Shown here: one piece after another, positions 26,393 to 34,874 of the stretch
Position numbering within the stretch: position 1 is the stretch's first letter
How the letters are laid out: each line of letters begins with the position of its first letter
Assembly (NCBI GenBank): GCA_905197485.1
Contig: CAJJYZ010000009.1
Location: forward strand, 6,352-70,351
Direction: 5' to 3'
DNA from: an uncultured Lachnospiraceae bacterium
Lineage (GTDB): Bacteria > Bacillota > Clostridia > Lachnospirales > Lachnospiraceae
Length of the DNA stretch: 64,000 bases
Notes under the pieces: model-generated
Database searches by the model: none
What the model saw: the letters and a program-made list of their open reading frames with translations, nothing else
What the model was told of the DNA's origin: nothing
Translations under genes and position numbers: made by a program

Positions 26393-27757
26393 TTATCCTT
26401 CATACATAGGTTTGTAATTTTGTTTCTTTTCCTGAAATTCTTTCATAATTTTCTCTCTAATTTCCGGATGCTTATACAAATCATATGCAATACCGGCCAT
26501 CACCTCTGCCGCGCTGAGCGCTCCTTTTTCTCCGATAGTGCTTCCCGTTGAAGCCGTTGCCTGCCATGTATGCGGCGATACCGCTGCCGGCCAACATGTC
26601 GTTGAAATCAAACACATCGGCATCATGTGACTAACATCTCCACTATCAGAAGAAGCTGTAAGCGGATTAATTCGATACAAATCCCTTGCACCTACTTTTG
26701 TCGATAGCGGAAGATTTTCTGTATCATATAACATTCTTGCATGCGCTACTGTTTCATCCGCTAATGTACTTTCCAGTTTCGAAGCAAACTTCAGCTCCTC
26801 TTTTGTATAAGCCGGAAGGTTTGCCTCTTTTAAGTTTTCATATGCCAAATCTGCATACGCATGATTCTCCAACAACTCACAACATCCATAATCAATCTTC
26901 ATTTCCATAGAGGTTTCTGTCATAAGACACGCGCCTTCCGCAACTTTTCTCACACGCTCTAAAATCTCTTTGACATCGGAAATATACGGAGCCCGGACAA
27001 AATACCAGGAGCCTGCTCGTGGCGGAACAATATTCGGAGAAAATCCACCACTATCTGTCGTGTAATGAATTCTTGCTTTAGACGTTACATGTTCTCGTAA
27101 GTAATTCACTCCTACACTCATCAGCTCTACCGCATCTAAAGCGCTTCTTCCGACTTCCGGAGCAAATGCCGCATGGGAACTCTTTCCTTTGAATTCAAAA
27201 TGAGCAGAAGCGCTGGCAAGATATCCACTGTCATACACCATATTGGTGCTCATCGGATGCCAGCTGATTGCCATGTCACAATCATCAAACATATGATAAT
27301 ATGCCATCTTCACTTTTCCTGAAAGCAGTTCTTCTTCCGGACATCCATAAAACCGAATTGTCCCTTCTCTATTTTCATTCTCTAAAAATCGTTTTATTGC
27401 AATAGCTGCTACTGCCGATGCAGAACCTAACAAATTGTGTCCACATCCATGGCCTGCTGCTCCTTCTTTCACCGTTTCTTTCTGGTCTGATACTGCTTGG
27501 GATAATCCCGGAAGTGCATCATATTCTCCTAAAATTGCAATTACAGGAGTTCCCGAGCCATATTCCGCATAAAATGCATGAGGCAGTTTTTCTTCATTGA
27601 CTATTACGAATCCTTCTTCAGACAATATCTTTCGAAAATAATTCGCGCTCTCCTCTTCTTCTCCACCTATTTCCGGCTCTTCCCATAATAATTTACAGCT
27701 CTTTTGACATAAAGGCTCTAAACTTTCCACAATTTGATGAAGTTCTTTTTTCGTCAT
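26393..27757 (-). CDS. M20-family amidohydrolase (AbgB-like)
   Basis: A 454-residue hydrolase of the AbgB branch of the M20/M28 families. Motifs: LWEEPEIGGEEEESANYF near residue 25, ILGEYDALPGLSQ near 75, AGHGCGHNLLGSASAVAA near 100, YGCPEEELLSGKVK near 135, and a C-terminal TASSDSGDVSHMMP. AbgB partners AbgA in E. coli to cleave p-aminobenzoyl-glutamate; here an AbgA/HipO-like gene lies 36 bases downstream, so a two-subunit or two-step amidase is possible. The substrate is unknown. Confidence 0.88.
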   Translation of the reverse strand: MTKKELHQIVESLEPLCQKSCKLLWEEPEIGGEEEESANYFRKILSEEGFVIVNEEKLPHAFYAEYGSGTPVIAILGEYDALPGLSQAVSDQKETVKEGAAGHGCGHNLLGSASAVAAIAIKRFLENENREGTIRFYGCPEEELLSGKVKMAYYHMFDDCDMAISWHPMSTNMVYDSGYLASASAHFEFKGKSSHAAFAPEVGRSALDAVELMSVGVNYLREHVTSKARIHYTTDSGGFSPNIVPPRAGSWYFVRAPYISDVKEILERVRKVAEGACLMTETSMEMKIDYGCCELLENHAYADLAYENLKEANLPAYTKEELKFASKLESTLADETVAHARMLYDTENLPLSTKVGARDLYRINPLTASSDSGDVSHMMPMCLISTTCWPAAVSPHTWQATASTGSTIGEKGALSAAEVMAGIAYDLYKHPEIREKIMKEFQEKKQNYKPMYEG

Positions 27758-27791
27758 ATCTATCTCTCCCTCGTCTACATTTCTTATAAAA

Positions 27792-28487
27792 TTACGCCGC
27801 TTTTTTTGCCGAATTCTTCAATGTTGCAAGTCCAATTGCAATGCTAAGGAATACACATCCCATTGTTCCAAGCCAGTTGGATGCTCCCGGCAGCCAATTG
27901 AATACGCCAAGACCGATTGCTGTATACAATACAATGGCAATTAAAACCATTACAAGACTATGCCTTTTCATTTTAATTCCAAACTGTACAATCAATGCAC
28001 CAAAAAGCGCCGGAAGAAGATAATTCAACGCTGAAATCACAGATGCCGGAAGCATTTCCAATACGGAAGTTCCAAGAATTGCCCCGATTGTCAAAACAGA
28101 AGTATTGATAAGGATTGAAACTGCCATACCGATTGTAGCAATGACAGAACCCTTTTCTGTACCCGGTTCTACGTCTGCCGCTACCTGTGCCATACTTGCA
28201 CAAGGAATACGCATATTTGAAATATTTCCTGAAAGGAATGCCATATAAGTTCCTGTCGGTCCAACTACCGGAAAATAAGAAATCGGCTCGACAAACCATA
28301 ACACACCAAATGCACTGGCTCCACTGACAAATGCAGTCAAAAGCGCCGCTGGTTTTGGAAGCAACCCATACACTACCGCAAGCATAACAGCTGGCAAAAA
28401 CGCAAGGAGAACTCCTAAATATCCGGTTACTTTTCCTATCTTATTGATTTTTGGCATATATTCATCTTTATAGAAATTATTGCTCAT
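27792..28487 (-). CDS. Membrane protein, partner of the DUF5058 protein (putative transporter subunit)
   Basis: A 231-residue hydrophobic protein with about seven membrane segments. It has a conserved-looking block FVEPISYFPVVGPTGTYMAF followed by LSGNISNMRIPCASMAQVAA in the first half. I do not recognise a characterised family. It sits 18 bases downstream of the DUF5058 gene and 34 bases upstream of the AbgB-like hydrolase gene, so it probably forms a transporter with the DUF5058 protein that brings in the hydrolases' substrate. That is an inference from gene order only. Confidence 0.7.
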   Translation of the reverse strand: MSNNFYKDEYMPKINKIGKVTGYLGVLLAFLPAVMLAVVYGLLPKPAALLTAFVSGASAFGVLWFVEPISYFPVVGPTGTYMAFLSGNISNMRIPCASMAQVAADVEPGTEKGSVIATIGMAVSILINTSVLTIGAILGTSVLEMLPASVISALNYLLPALFGALIVQFGIKMKRHSLVMVLIAIVLYTAIGLGVFNWLPGASNWLGTMGCVFLSIAIGLATLKNSAKKAA

Positions 28488-28505
28488 TTTCTCTTCCTCC
28501 CGTCC

Positions 28506-29249
28506 TTAAATCAGAGCTGTGATAATCATAGCTCCTAAAATCGTAATTGTCAGCGCCCACTCTCTTAACCATCCGATATTCTTTTTCTCTGCCACTGTGG
28601 AAAGCACATACATAATAACCGCTCCTAAAATACAGGCAATTGCATTCTTATTTGCTCCGCTCATCGTTGCAGCATCTGCTTTCTGAATCAAAGAATAAAT
28701 CGGTTTCGAAAGATGACTCGCTACCATTGCTGCAAACACACCGATAATTGCTGTCGATGCAATCGTTGTTAAAGTGCCCGCATTTCCTTTGGATAATTTA
28801 TGTTCAATCTTCTCCATCTTATTTGCTGAAAATGTTCCAAACAATACCCAACCGATTGAGCAAAGAATCATCGTCCAAATCGCCATTGTAAGCGCCTCTT
28901 TTGTCATCGGGTCCGTTCCTAAAGTCACTCCGACCGCCGATGTTCCAAGTCCTGCCGCAATAGATTCAAACATAACAGAACCTATCATAGAAAGTCTCAT
29001 CCAGCCCACCGGACCTCCAACAGTCACAAGTAATGATAACATTCCGCTCAATACAACGATAGATGGTCCAATTGAAGTCACTGCGCTACTTTTGATTGCT
29101 TTATTCATTTGTGTTTTCGTGAGTCCAACTTTTTCTCCCGAACGATAGGCTTCACGCGCAAAAAGAACCGCTTGTATCATAACAAATACGACCGGAATTC
29201 CACAAGCGAGCCACATAGGTAAACTATTTGCAAGTTTCATAACATCCAT
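28506..29249 (-). CDS. DUF5058-like integral membrane protein (putative transporter subunit)
   Basis: A 247-residue protein with about seven hydrophobic segments; it resembles the uncharacterised DUF5058 family of Clostridia (recognised from memory). Notable blocks are LPMWLACGIPVVFVMIQAVL at the N-terminus and TSIGPSIVVLSGMLSLLVTV near residue 55. It is the first gene of a four-gene run (this, partner membrane protein, two M20 hydrolases), preceded by AAGGAGG. The two membrane proteins together have the size of a split secondary transporter. No ATPase or solute-binding gene is linked. Confidence 0.7.
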   Translation of the reverse strand: MDVMKLANSLPMWLACGIPVVFVMIQAVLFAREAYRSGEKVGLTKTQMNKAIKSSAVTSIGPSIVVLSGMLSLLVTVGGPVGWMRLSMIGSVMFESIAAGLGTSAVGVTLGTDPMTKEALTMAIWTMILCSIGWVLFGTFSANKMEKIEHKLSKGNAGTLTTIASTAIIGVFAAMVASHLSKPIYSLIQKADAATMSGANKNAIACILGAVIMYVLSTVAEKKNIGWLREWALTITILGAMIITALI

Positions 29250-29319
29250 TCTTTTTTCCTCCTTTTTCTTGCTTTACCTCGTTTTTCTCCATTATGCGTG
29301 TTGCCTCAAAATAAAAAAA

Positions 29320-29372
29320 TGAAAATATCTTCACTTTTCGACACATTTCGCCATGCGGTGAAGATATTTTCA
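29320..29372 (-). terminator. Terminator upstream of the DUF5058 operon
   Basis: Fifteen-bp perfect stem TGAAAATATCTTCAC / GTGAAGATATTTTCA, followed on the minus strand by a T7 run. It separates the activase/Rpn-remnant transcript from the DUF5058 operon. Confidence 0.8.
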
Positions 29373-29413
29373 CTTTTTCAATTTCTTTTATAAAATTTAT
29401 TAGAGATTTTCTA

Positions 29414-29653
29414 CTATTTCCAATATTCTTCCATATACTTCTTGGCTTCCTCTTCTCCCAAAGAAAATTCCTTTTCGATTCTCTCCAAGGTACTTTCTTT
29501 TGAAACTTGAAATTCCTGACACATCTCTATCGTAGTTTCAATACGCCCTTCTTCAATCATTGCCTTTATCGCTTCACACATATCTCGTCTCTCTCCTTTC
29601 TTCTGTTGGTAATTCTCCAATTCTTTTTCCATATGAAGCAAAATTCCCATCAC
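29414..29653 (-). pseudogene. Remnant of an Rpn-family nuclease C-terminus
   Basis: A 79-codon frame whose second half (MCEAIKAMIEEGRIETTIEM, then CQEFQVSKESTLERIEKEFS and a KKYMEEYW end) looks like the helical C-terminal tail of Rpn/PD-(D/E)XK transposase-like proteins of Lachnospiraceae. The nuclease core is missing. It lies five bases downstream of the activase gene and is followed by a terminator. It could still be translated as a short helical protein; I favour a relic. Confidence 0.55.
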
Positions 29654-29658
29654 ATCAT

Positions 29659-30423
29659 CTATTTCCTTACTTTTTCTTCCGCCAAATATGCAGCTCCAAG
29701 CGCTCCTGCAAACCTTCCAAATTCTGCAGGCATGACATGTCTCCCGAGTTTTTCTGAAAGTCTGGATGTAAAATATGTGCTATGGCTCAATCCTCCTGTC
29801 AGAATGATGGTGTCTGCCAACGTCTGCCGCTGTGCAAGCTGCGCCACTTTCGCCACCACCGACTCGATAACGCCGGCTGCAATATCCTCCCTCGGACGTC
29901 CCTCTCCGATATAACTGATAACTTCCGATTCTGCAAACACCGTACAGAGTGAACTAATCGGTATCATCTGTCCCATCTTCGCCAGCTCAAACAATTCGTC
30001 CAATGTAATTCCAAGGCGATTCGCCATAATCTCCAAGAATTTCCCCGTTCCGGCAGAACATTTATCATTCATGAGGAAATCCATCACAACGCCATTTTGT
30101 ACCTGGATGACTTTCGTATCCTGTCCTCCTACATCAATAATGGTGCAGTCTCCCCCTGCAAGCTCTCTTCCGCCTCTTGCATGACATGTAATCTCTGTGA
30201 TTACTTTATCCGCAAAGTCTACCGCCACCCGTCCATATCCGGTCGCAATGACTATCGTGTCCTCTGACTCCACATCAATCCCTGCCGCTTTTAACCGCTC
30301 CTTGATTGTAATAGTTGTTTCTTTGCTGCTCCATCCGGTCGGCAGGACAAAATACATATCATTATCTCCACGCACTACGACTTTTGACGCCGTAGAGCCT
30401 ATATCAATACCTACATAATTCAT
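29659..30423 (-). CDS. ATP-dependent activator (BadF/HgdC-type) of a double-cubane reductase
   Basis: A 254-residue ASKHA-fold ATPase: YVGIDIGSTASKVVV at the N-terminus, TIIDVGGQDTKVIQV near residue 95, and TGGLSHSTYF near 215. The Cys of NDKCSAGTGKF and of SSLCTVFAESEVI are the ligands of the dimer-bridging [4Fe-4S] cluster in this family. Activators inject a low-potential electron into 2-hydroxyacyl-CoA dehydratases or into double-cubane proteins at the cost of ATP. The latter type of partner is encoded two genes upstream. The start is the ATG after GGAGGAGAG. Confidence 0.9.
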   Translation of the reverse strand: MNYVGIDIGSTASKVVVRGDNDMYFVLPTGWSSKETTITIKERLKAAGIDVESEDTIVIATGYGRVAVDFADKVITEITCHARGGRELAGGDCTIIDVGGQDTKVIQVQNGVVMDFLMNDKCSAGTGKFLEIMANRLGITLDELFELAKMGQMIPISSLCTVFAESEVISYIGEGRPREDIAAGVIESVVAKVAQLAQRQTLADTIILTGGLSHSTYFTSRLSEKLGRHVMPAEFGRFAGALGAAYLAEEKVRK

Positions 30424-30437
30424 TTTCTCTCTCCTCC

Positions 30438-30707
30438 TTAGCAATATCGGTCTCTATTTGGATTGATATCCTTCTCCATATCAACAATTTTCAATATTTC
30501 AATTCCATGTTCTTCAACGCACTTTTCTACCGTTTCCGTATCTTCTTTTTTGATTAGAAGCGAAATCCCGCAACACATACTCAAAACTCTGGGAGTCGGA
30601 GCAATGACTGCCCGGACTCCCAGTTTTTTTAGTTCTCTGTGCAGGCGCATTCCATTATCATGATTCGGGAAAAGTACATAGGTCTGTATCTCTTTTTTCT
30701 CACCCAT
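30438..30707 (-). CDS. DUF3343 protein (YedF C-terminal-like sulfur/selenium carrier candidate)
   Basis: An 89-residue protein of the DUF3343 type: YVLFPNHDNGMRLHRELKKL, then VRAVIAPTPRVLSMCCGISL with adjacent cysteines, and a final Cys at the C-terminus. DUF3343 also forms the C-terminal domain of YedF-like proteins linked to selenium metabolism, and it occurs beside a distinct group of cysteine desulfurases. Its position between the double-cubane reductase and its activator, with a desulfurase gene upstream, suggests a role in delivering sulfur (or selenium) to the cluster. This is inferred. Confidence 0.75.
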   Translation of the reverse strand: MGEKKEIQTYVLFPNHDNGMRLHRELKKLGVRAVIAPTPRVLSMCCGISLLIKKEDTETVEKCVEEHGIEILKIVDMEKDINPNRDRYC

Positions 30708-30747
30708 TTGTTATCCGCCTTTGATTCCATGCCCCAACAGGCATCTC

Positions 30748-32022
30748 TTAGTTATTTAACATTTCAATAAATGCACTAATTCTTGTACGGAGCTGCTGTG
30801 CATCGCTGTCCGTATAATCTGTCTCGATTCCAAGAACCGGGATTCCCGCTTCTTTCATTGTTTTTTCTACAAGATAGCCTTCTGTATCATATAATCCACA
30901 GAATTTCAGATTTACATCGATGATTCCATCCACTTTGTATTCTTTCGCAAGTCGGAGAATATCATCGATTCTTCCTGTATTCGGTGTAAAGCATGCGCAG
31001 TTGATATTCATATATCTTTCGGAAAGCGCCGTAATCTGTTCCTCGACTGTCTCTTTTGTCTCATCCACAAGATTCTCAAAATAACGAGTTCCGGTACACA
31101 TTTCTTCACATACAACCGCGCCTCCGCTTGTCTCTACCAGGTTATGTAACTTCCAGTTCGGAATCGCAAGCGGCGTGCCTGTTAACATGATTCTCTTTGT
31201 TCCTTCCGGGAATACGCTCATGCCTTCCTCTACACGTTTGTCTAATTCATCACAAAGCGCATTTGTCATCTGTGTGAATCTTGACGGGTCATCATAGAAT
31301 GCAATCTGAGAAATCAGCAATACGTCTTTTCCGCTAATTGGAAGTTTTTCATTTTTTCTCAAGTCATAGAGTCTTGCAAGCGCCCTTCTCTTGTCGTTGA
31401 TTAACCGAATACTTGCGGCAAGCTTCTCTGCCGTTACTTTATTTCCGGTAAATTCCTCCACTACATTTTTAAATTCTGTAATCTCTTCCGCCCATGCCTT
31501 CACATCTTTCGCACGCTTCATCTGCGGAAGATTCATCACGTGAACCGGAACGTCCTCCGCGAGAATCTCCCATGCCTTTTTCTTGCCGTCACATGTCGTC
31601 TCTCCTACATACATATCTGCGATTCGGAAAAATGGACATGTCCGGTCAAATCTTGCTCCTACAGACGCCTTGATAAGCGGGCATGTGTTTGTAGGGAGCA
31701 CTTTTTCTCCGCCCGGAACCCAGAACTGGGAACCTCCGCAGAGTCCTGTTGCAATCGCATCCGCCGCAAACACAATCTCATCCGGCACATACACGCAGAA
31801 TGTTCCAAACACTTTGCCGCCCTTTTTCTGATGCTCAATCAATTCTGCCGGACGCACTCCATGAATTTCCGATACGACAAAGTTATAATAGTCCATCCCC
31901 TCCGGTCTGTTATCCTGCGATAAATAAACGTCCCCGAAAGCCTGTGGAAGCACTTCACAGAGCTGGTCATGAAGCTCCACATTCATTCCAAGTTCTTCCC
32001 ACATTTTGTGATAATCAGCCAT
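30748..32022 (-). CDS. Double-cubane-cluster anaerobic reductase (YjiM/HgdB-like)
   Basis: A 424-residue protein of the 2-hydroxyacyl-CoA dehydratase D-component superfamily, closest in pattern to E. coli YjiM and to the double-cubane protein of Carboxydothermus. Cluster-ligand candidates: GTFCVYVPDEI, PTNTCPLIKASVG, DRTCPFF, GETTCDGKKK, and the C-terminal INCACFTPN and LKFCGLYD; the terminus ETDYTDSDAQQLRTRISAFI is diagnostic. Studied relatives carry an [Fe8S9] double cubane and reduce small substrates when driven by their ATPase. The physiological substrate is unknown. It heads an operon with DUF3343 and the activase; the start follows GGAGGAAGAAC. Confidence 0.9.
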   Translation of the reverse strand: MADYHKMWEELGMNVELHDQLCEVLPQAFGDVYLSQDNRPEGMDYYNFVVSEIHGVRPAELIEHQKKGGKVFGTFCVYVPDEIVFAADAIATGLCGGSQFWVPGGEKVLPTNTCPLIKASVGARFDRTCPFFRIADMYVGETTCDGKKKAWEILAEDVPVHVMNLPQMKRAKDVKAWAEEITEFKNVVEEFTGNKVTAEKLAASIRLINDKRRALARLYDLRKNEKLPISGKDVLLISQIAFYDDPSRFTQMTNALCDELDKRVEEGMSVFPEGTKRIMLTGTPLAIPNWKLHNLVETSGGAVVCEEMCTGTRYFENLVDETKETVEEQITALSERYMNINCACFTPNTGRIDDILRLAKEYKVDGIIDVNLKFCGLYDTEGYLVEKTMKEAGIPVLGIETDYTDSDAQQLRTRISAFIEMLNN

Positions 32023-32077
32023 TTGTTCTTCCTCCTTCAATACCGTTCATAGCCTTTTCTCATATGATAGCATTTAA

Positions 32078-32110
32078 AAAAAAGCTCTTCAATGTACGAA
32101 GAGCTTTCTC
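32078..32110 (-). terminator. Terminator after the cysteine desulfurase gene
   Basis: Stem AAAGCTCTTC (32081-32090) / GAAGAGCTTT (32098-32107); on the minus strand a T-run follows. It separates the desulfurase from the reductase operon, which starts 56 bases further on, so the latter may have its own promoter or rely on readthrough. Confidence 0.8.
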
Positions 32111-32140
32111 TTATTGATTTTTCTAAACTATATCCGTTAT

Positions 32141-33304
32141 TTATCGAGATTCTCTATAAGTGTCCATTTCTTCAAACGCACGAATACAGACATCAATTTC
32201 TTCTTTTTTATTCGCCGCGCTAAATGCAAATCTTACAGTACCCTGCGGAAATGTTCCGAGCGTCTCATGGGCTTTCGGCGCGCAATGAAGCCCTACCCTT
32301 GTCATAATCTGATACTTCTGTTCTAGTTCAAATGCCACCATACTGTTGTCCATATCCCGGAAATCCAGCGACACAACCGAAACCCGATTTTCCATTCCCT
32401 GCTCGCCTACAACCTGAATCCATGGAAATCTCTGAATCTCCTGCAAAAAATAAGCAGTCAGTTCCATCTTTTTGTCGTGAAGCTTCTCTATCGTTTCCTC
32501 TTCCAGATAAGTGAGCGCCGCATGAAGTCCTACAATTCCCGGAAGATTCATCGTGCCACTCTCATATTTATCCGGAAGATAGGATGGTTGTTCCAATGAG
32601 TCCGACTGACTTCCGGTTCCTCCGGCAATGACAGGCTGCAATACCTTGTCCAACTCCTCGGAAATCAAGAATCCCCCAATCCCCTGTGGTCCAAGAAGTC
32701 CTTTATGTCCGGTAAATGCAAGGAAATCTATCTGACATTTTTTCATATCTACATCGATGGTACCCGCACTCTGCGCCGTATCTACCGCGAAGAAAATATG
32801 ATGCTTCTTGCATATTTTCCCTACTTCTTCAATGGGAAGAATCGTACCGCACACGTTCGAAGCATGAAGCATAAGAACGGCTCTTGTTTCTTTGCGGATA
32901 AACGGCTCGAAATCCTCCGCCCGCACCATGCCGCAGGAGTCTCCTCTCACTACATCATAGGTAATGCCTTGTTTTTCCAACTGGCATAACGGACGCATCA
33001 CCGCATTATGTTCCATACTCGTTATGATGATGTGGTCTCCCGATTTTAAAAGCCCCTTCAAAAACAGATTGATAGAATATGTAATCCCCGGTGTAAAAAT
33101 CACCTGTCTGGAATCTTCCGCATGAAACAATTTTGCAAGTTTTTCCCTCGTTTCCAGAACTGCCTCCTCCACCTCATAGGCTTCTTCATAGCTTCCACGA
33201 TTAATATTAAAGGCTCCCTTTGTCAATAATTCTGCCATCTTTTCCGCCACATGGGGAGCTTTCGGAAAAGAGGTACTTCCATTATCAAAATAAATCCTGT
33301 CCAT
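32141..33304 (-). CDS. Cysteine desulfurase-like class V aminotransferase (EF2568 type)
   Basis: A 387-residue PLP enzyme. The lysine that binds PLP is in AFTGHKGLLGPQGIGG near residue 200, and the sulfur-accepting Cys is in TRVGLHCAPKAHETLGTFPQ near 345. The N-terminus MDRIYFDNGSTSFPKAPHV fits the IscS/SufS-like branch often found next to DUF3343 proteins. It removes sulfur (or selenium) from cysteine as a protein-bound persulfide. It overlaps truA by 20 bases at its 5' end and ends at a terminator before the double-cubane operon. Confidence 0.88.
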   Translation of the reverse strand: MDRIYFDNGSTSFPKAPHVAEKMAELLTKGAFNINRGSYEEAYEVEEAVLETREKLAKLFHAEDSRQVIFTPGITYSINLFLKGLLKSGDHIIITSMEHNAVMRPLCQLEKQGITYDVVRGDSCGMVRAEDFEPFIRKETRAVLMLHASNVCGTILPIEEVGKICKKHHIFFAVDTAQSAGTIDVDMKKCQIDFLAFTGHKGLLGPQGIGGFLISEELDKVLQPVIAGGTGSQSDSLEQPSYLPDKYESGTMNLPGIVGLHAALTYLEEETIEKLHDKKMELTAYFLQEIQRFPWIQVVGEQGMENRVSVVSLDFRDMDNSMVAFELEQKYQIMTRVGLHCAPKAHETLGTFPQGTVRFAFSAANKKEEIDVCIRAFEEMDTYRESR

Positions 33305-34034
33305 ATCGAATCTCCATCAGACACAAGCCCTGTGCCGGCGCCGTAATCGCTTCCTGTGTCCGCTCCACACCGTCCAATAGTTCCTTCACTTTCTCCGGCT
33401 CATAGAATCCACGTCCCACCCGGATAAGCACGCCTGCAATGATTCGTACCATGTTATAAAGGAATCCATTCCCTGTAATGCGGATGGTAATCTCGTCCCC
33501 TTGCTGCGTAATCTGAAGCTCCGTCACCGTACGAACCGTTGTCTTCGCATTTGTCCGGATGCAGCAAAAGGATGCAAAATCATGCTCGCCCACGATATAA
33601 GACGCGCCTTGACGCATTTTCTCCACATCCAGAGGAAAACTTACGAAAGCGTTGTATAACCGTTTTGTCGGAATCACCGTCCTGGAATTGATGATATGGT
33701 ATTCATAAGTTTTTAATGTATCCTGATATCTCGGATGCCAGTCTAACGGCACTTCCTCCGACTCTACAACCACCACATCTTCCGGAAGCCGCTGATTCAA
33801 GGCATAGGAAAACCGTTCCGGCGGAATACTGCTCGCAGTATCGAACACCGCCACGTTCCCAAGGGCATGTACTCCGGAATCGGTACGGCTTGCCCCGATG
33901 ACCGCAATCTCTTCCCCTGTAAGCTTACGGATTGCCCGGTTCAACACTTCTTCAATTGTAATCCCGTTCGGCTGCACCTGCCATCCGCAATAGTTCGTTC
34001 CGTCATAGGCAACCGTAAGTTTCACTCTTTTCAT
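33285..34034 (-). CDS. truA: tRNA pseudouridine(38-40) synthase
   Basis: A 249-residue enzyme that isomerises U38-U40 in the tRNA anticodon stem. The catalytic Asp lies in IGASRTDSGVHALGNVAVF near residue 50; YDGTNYCGWQVQPN at the N-terminus and NGFLYNMVRIIAG near 190 are conserved. It is the last gene of the ecfA1-ecfA2-ecfT-truA series, a common order in Firmicutes. Its 3' end overlaps the start of the cysteine desulfurase gene. Confidence 0.96.
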   Translation of the reverse strand: MKRVKLTVAYDGTNYCGWQVQPNGITIEEVLNRAIRKLTGEEIAVIGASRTDSGVHALGNVAVFDTASSIPPERFSYALNQRLPEDVVVVESEEVPLDWHPRYQDTLKTYEYHIINSRTVIPTKRLYNAFVSFPLDVEKMRQGASYIVGEHDFASFCCIRTNAKTTVRTVTELQITQQGDEITIRITGNGFLYNMVRIIAGVLIRVGRGFYEPEKVKELLDGVERTQEAITAPAQGLCLMEIRYGQDLF

Positions 34035-34049
34035 ATCGTTTCCCTTTCG

Positions 34050-34874
34050 TTAGAAAATCCAAATCTTGAATGGCACAAATCTTCCAACTCCAATCACCAC
34101 AATCAGATACAGAAGCATAACGCCGTATGTCACATAATCCCTCTTTTTATAGATGAGCGGTTTCATCTTCGTTCTTCCGTCTCCGCCTCGGTAACATCTT
34201 GCTTCCATCGCCATCGCAAGGTCGTTTGCCCGTCGAAACGCAGATACGAACAGAGGAACAAGAATCGGAATCATACTCTTCGCTTTCTGTATAATATTTC
34301 CACTTTCCAAGTCGGCTCCCCTTGCAATCTGCGCTTTCATAATCTTGTCTGTCTCTTCTAACAGAATCGGAATAAATCGAAGCGCAATCGACATCATCAT
34401 CGCGATTTCATGCACAGGAACCTTCACCTTATTTAACGGTCTTAACAGGCTTTCAATTCCATCCGTCAATTCATTCGGCGTCGTTGTAAGCGTCATCAAT
34501 GAGGAGCCTATAATCAGATAAATCAGTCGAAGCACCATATAAACGGATGCCCGGAGACCGTCTTCTGTGATTTTGATAAATCCGACCGATACAAGAATCT
34601 TTCCTGTCGTTGTAAAAAACAGATTGAAAATCGTCGTAATCAAAAGTAACAGAATAATCGGTTTCAATCCTTTTGTAATAAATTTAAACGGTACTTTGGA
34701 TGTTCGGATAACCGCAATCAAAAATATCGTGCAAATCACATACCCTAATACGCTTTTAAATAAGAACAAAGAAATCAGATACAACAGCGTACACACAATT
34801 TTCACTCTTGGGTCAAGCTTATGAATCACGCTGTCAGTCGGATAATATTGTCCAATCGTTATATCTCTTATCAT
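34050..34874 (-). CDS. ecfT: Energy-coupling factor transporter transmembrane protein EcfT
   Basis: A 274-residue membrane protein with four to six helices. The coupling motif ARGADLESGNIIQKAKSMIP near residue 175 and the second motif AMEARCYRGGDGRTKMKP near 225 are the Ala-Arg-Gly type helices that dock onto the two EcfA ATPases. It overlaps ecfA2 by four bases. EcfT links the ATPases to exchangeable S components, including probably the orphan one at 19.7 kb. Confidence 0.95.
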   Translation of the reverse strand: MIRDITIGQYYPTDSVIHKLDPRVKIVCTLLYLISLFLFKSVLGYVICTIFLIAVIRTSKVPFKFITKGLKPIILLLLITTIFNLFFTTTGKILVSVGFIKITEDGLRASVYMVLRLIYLIIGSSLMTLTTTPNELTDGIESLLRPLNKVKVPVHEIAMMMSIALRFIPILLEETDKIMKAQIARGADLESGNIIQKAKSMIPILVPLFVSAFRRANDLAMAMEARCYRGGDGRTKMKPLIYKKRDYVTYGVMLLYLIVVIGVGRFVPFKIWIF

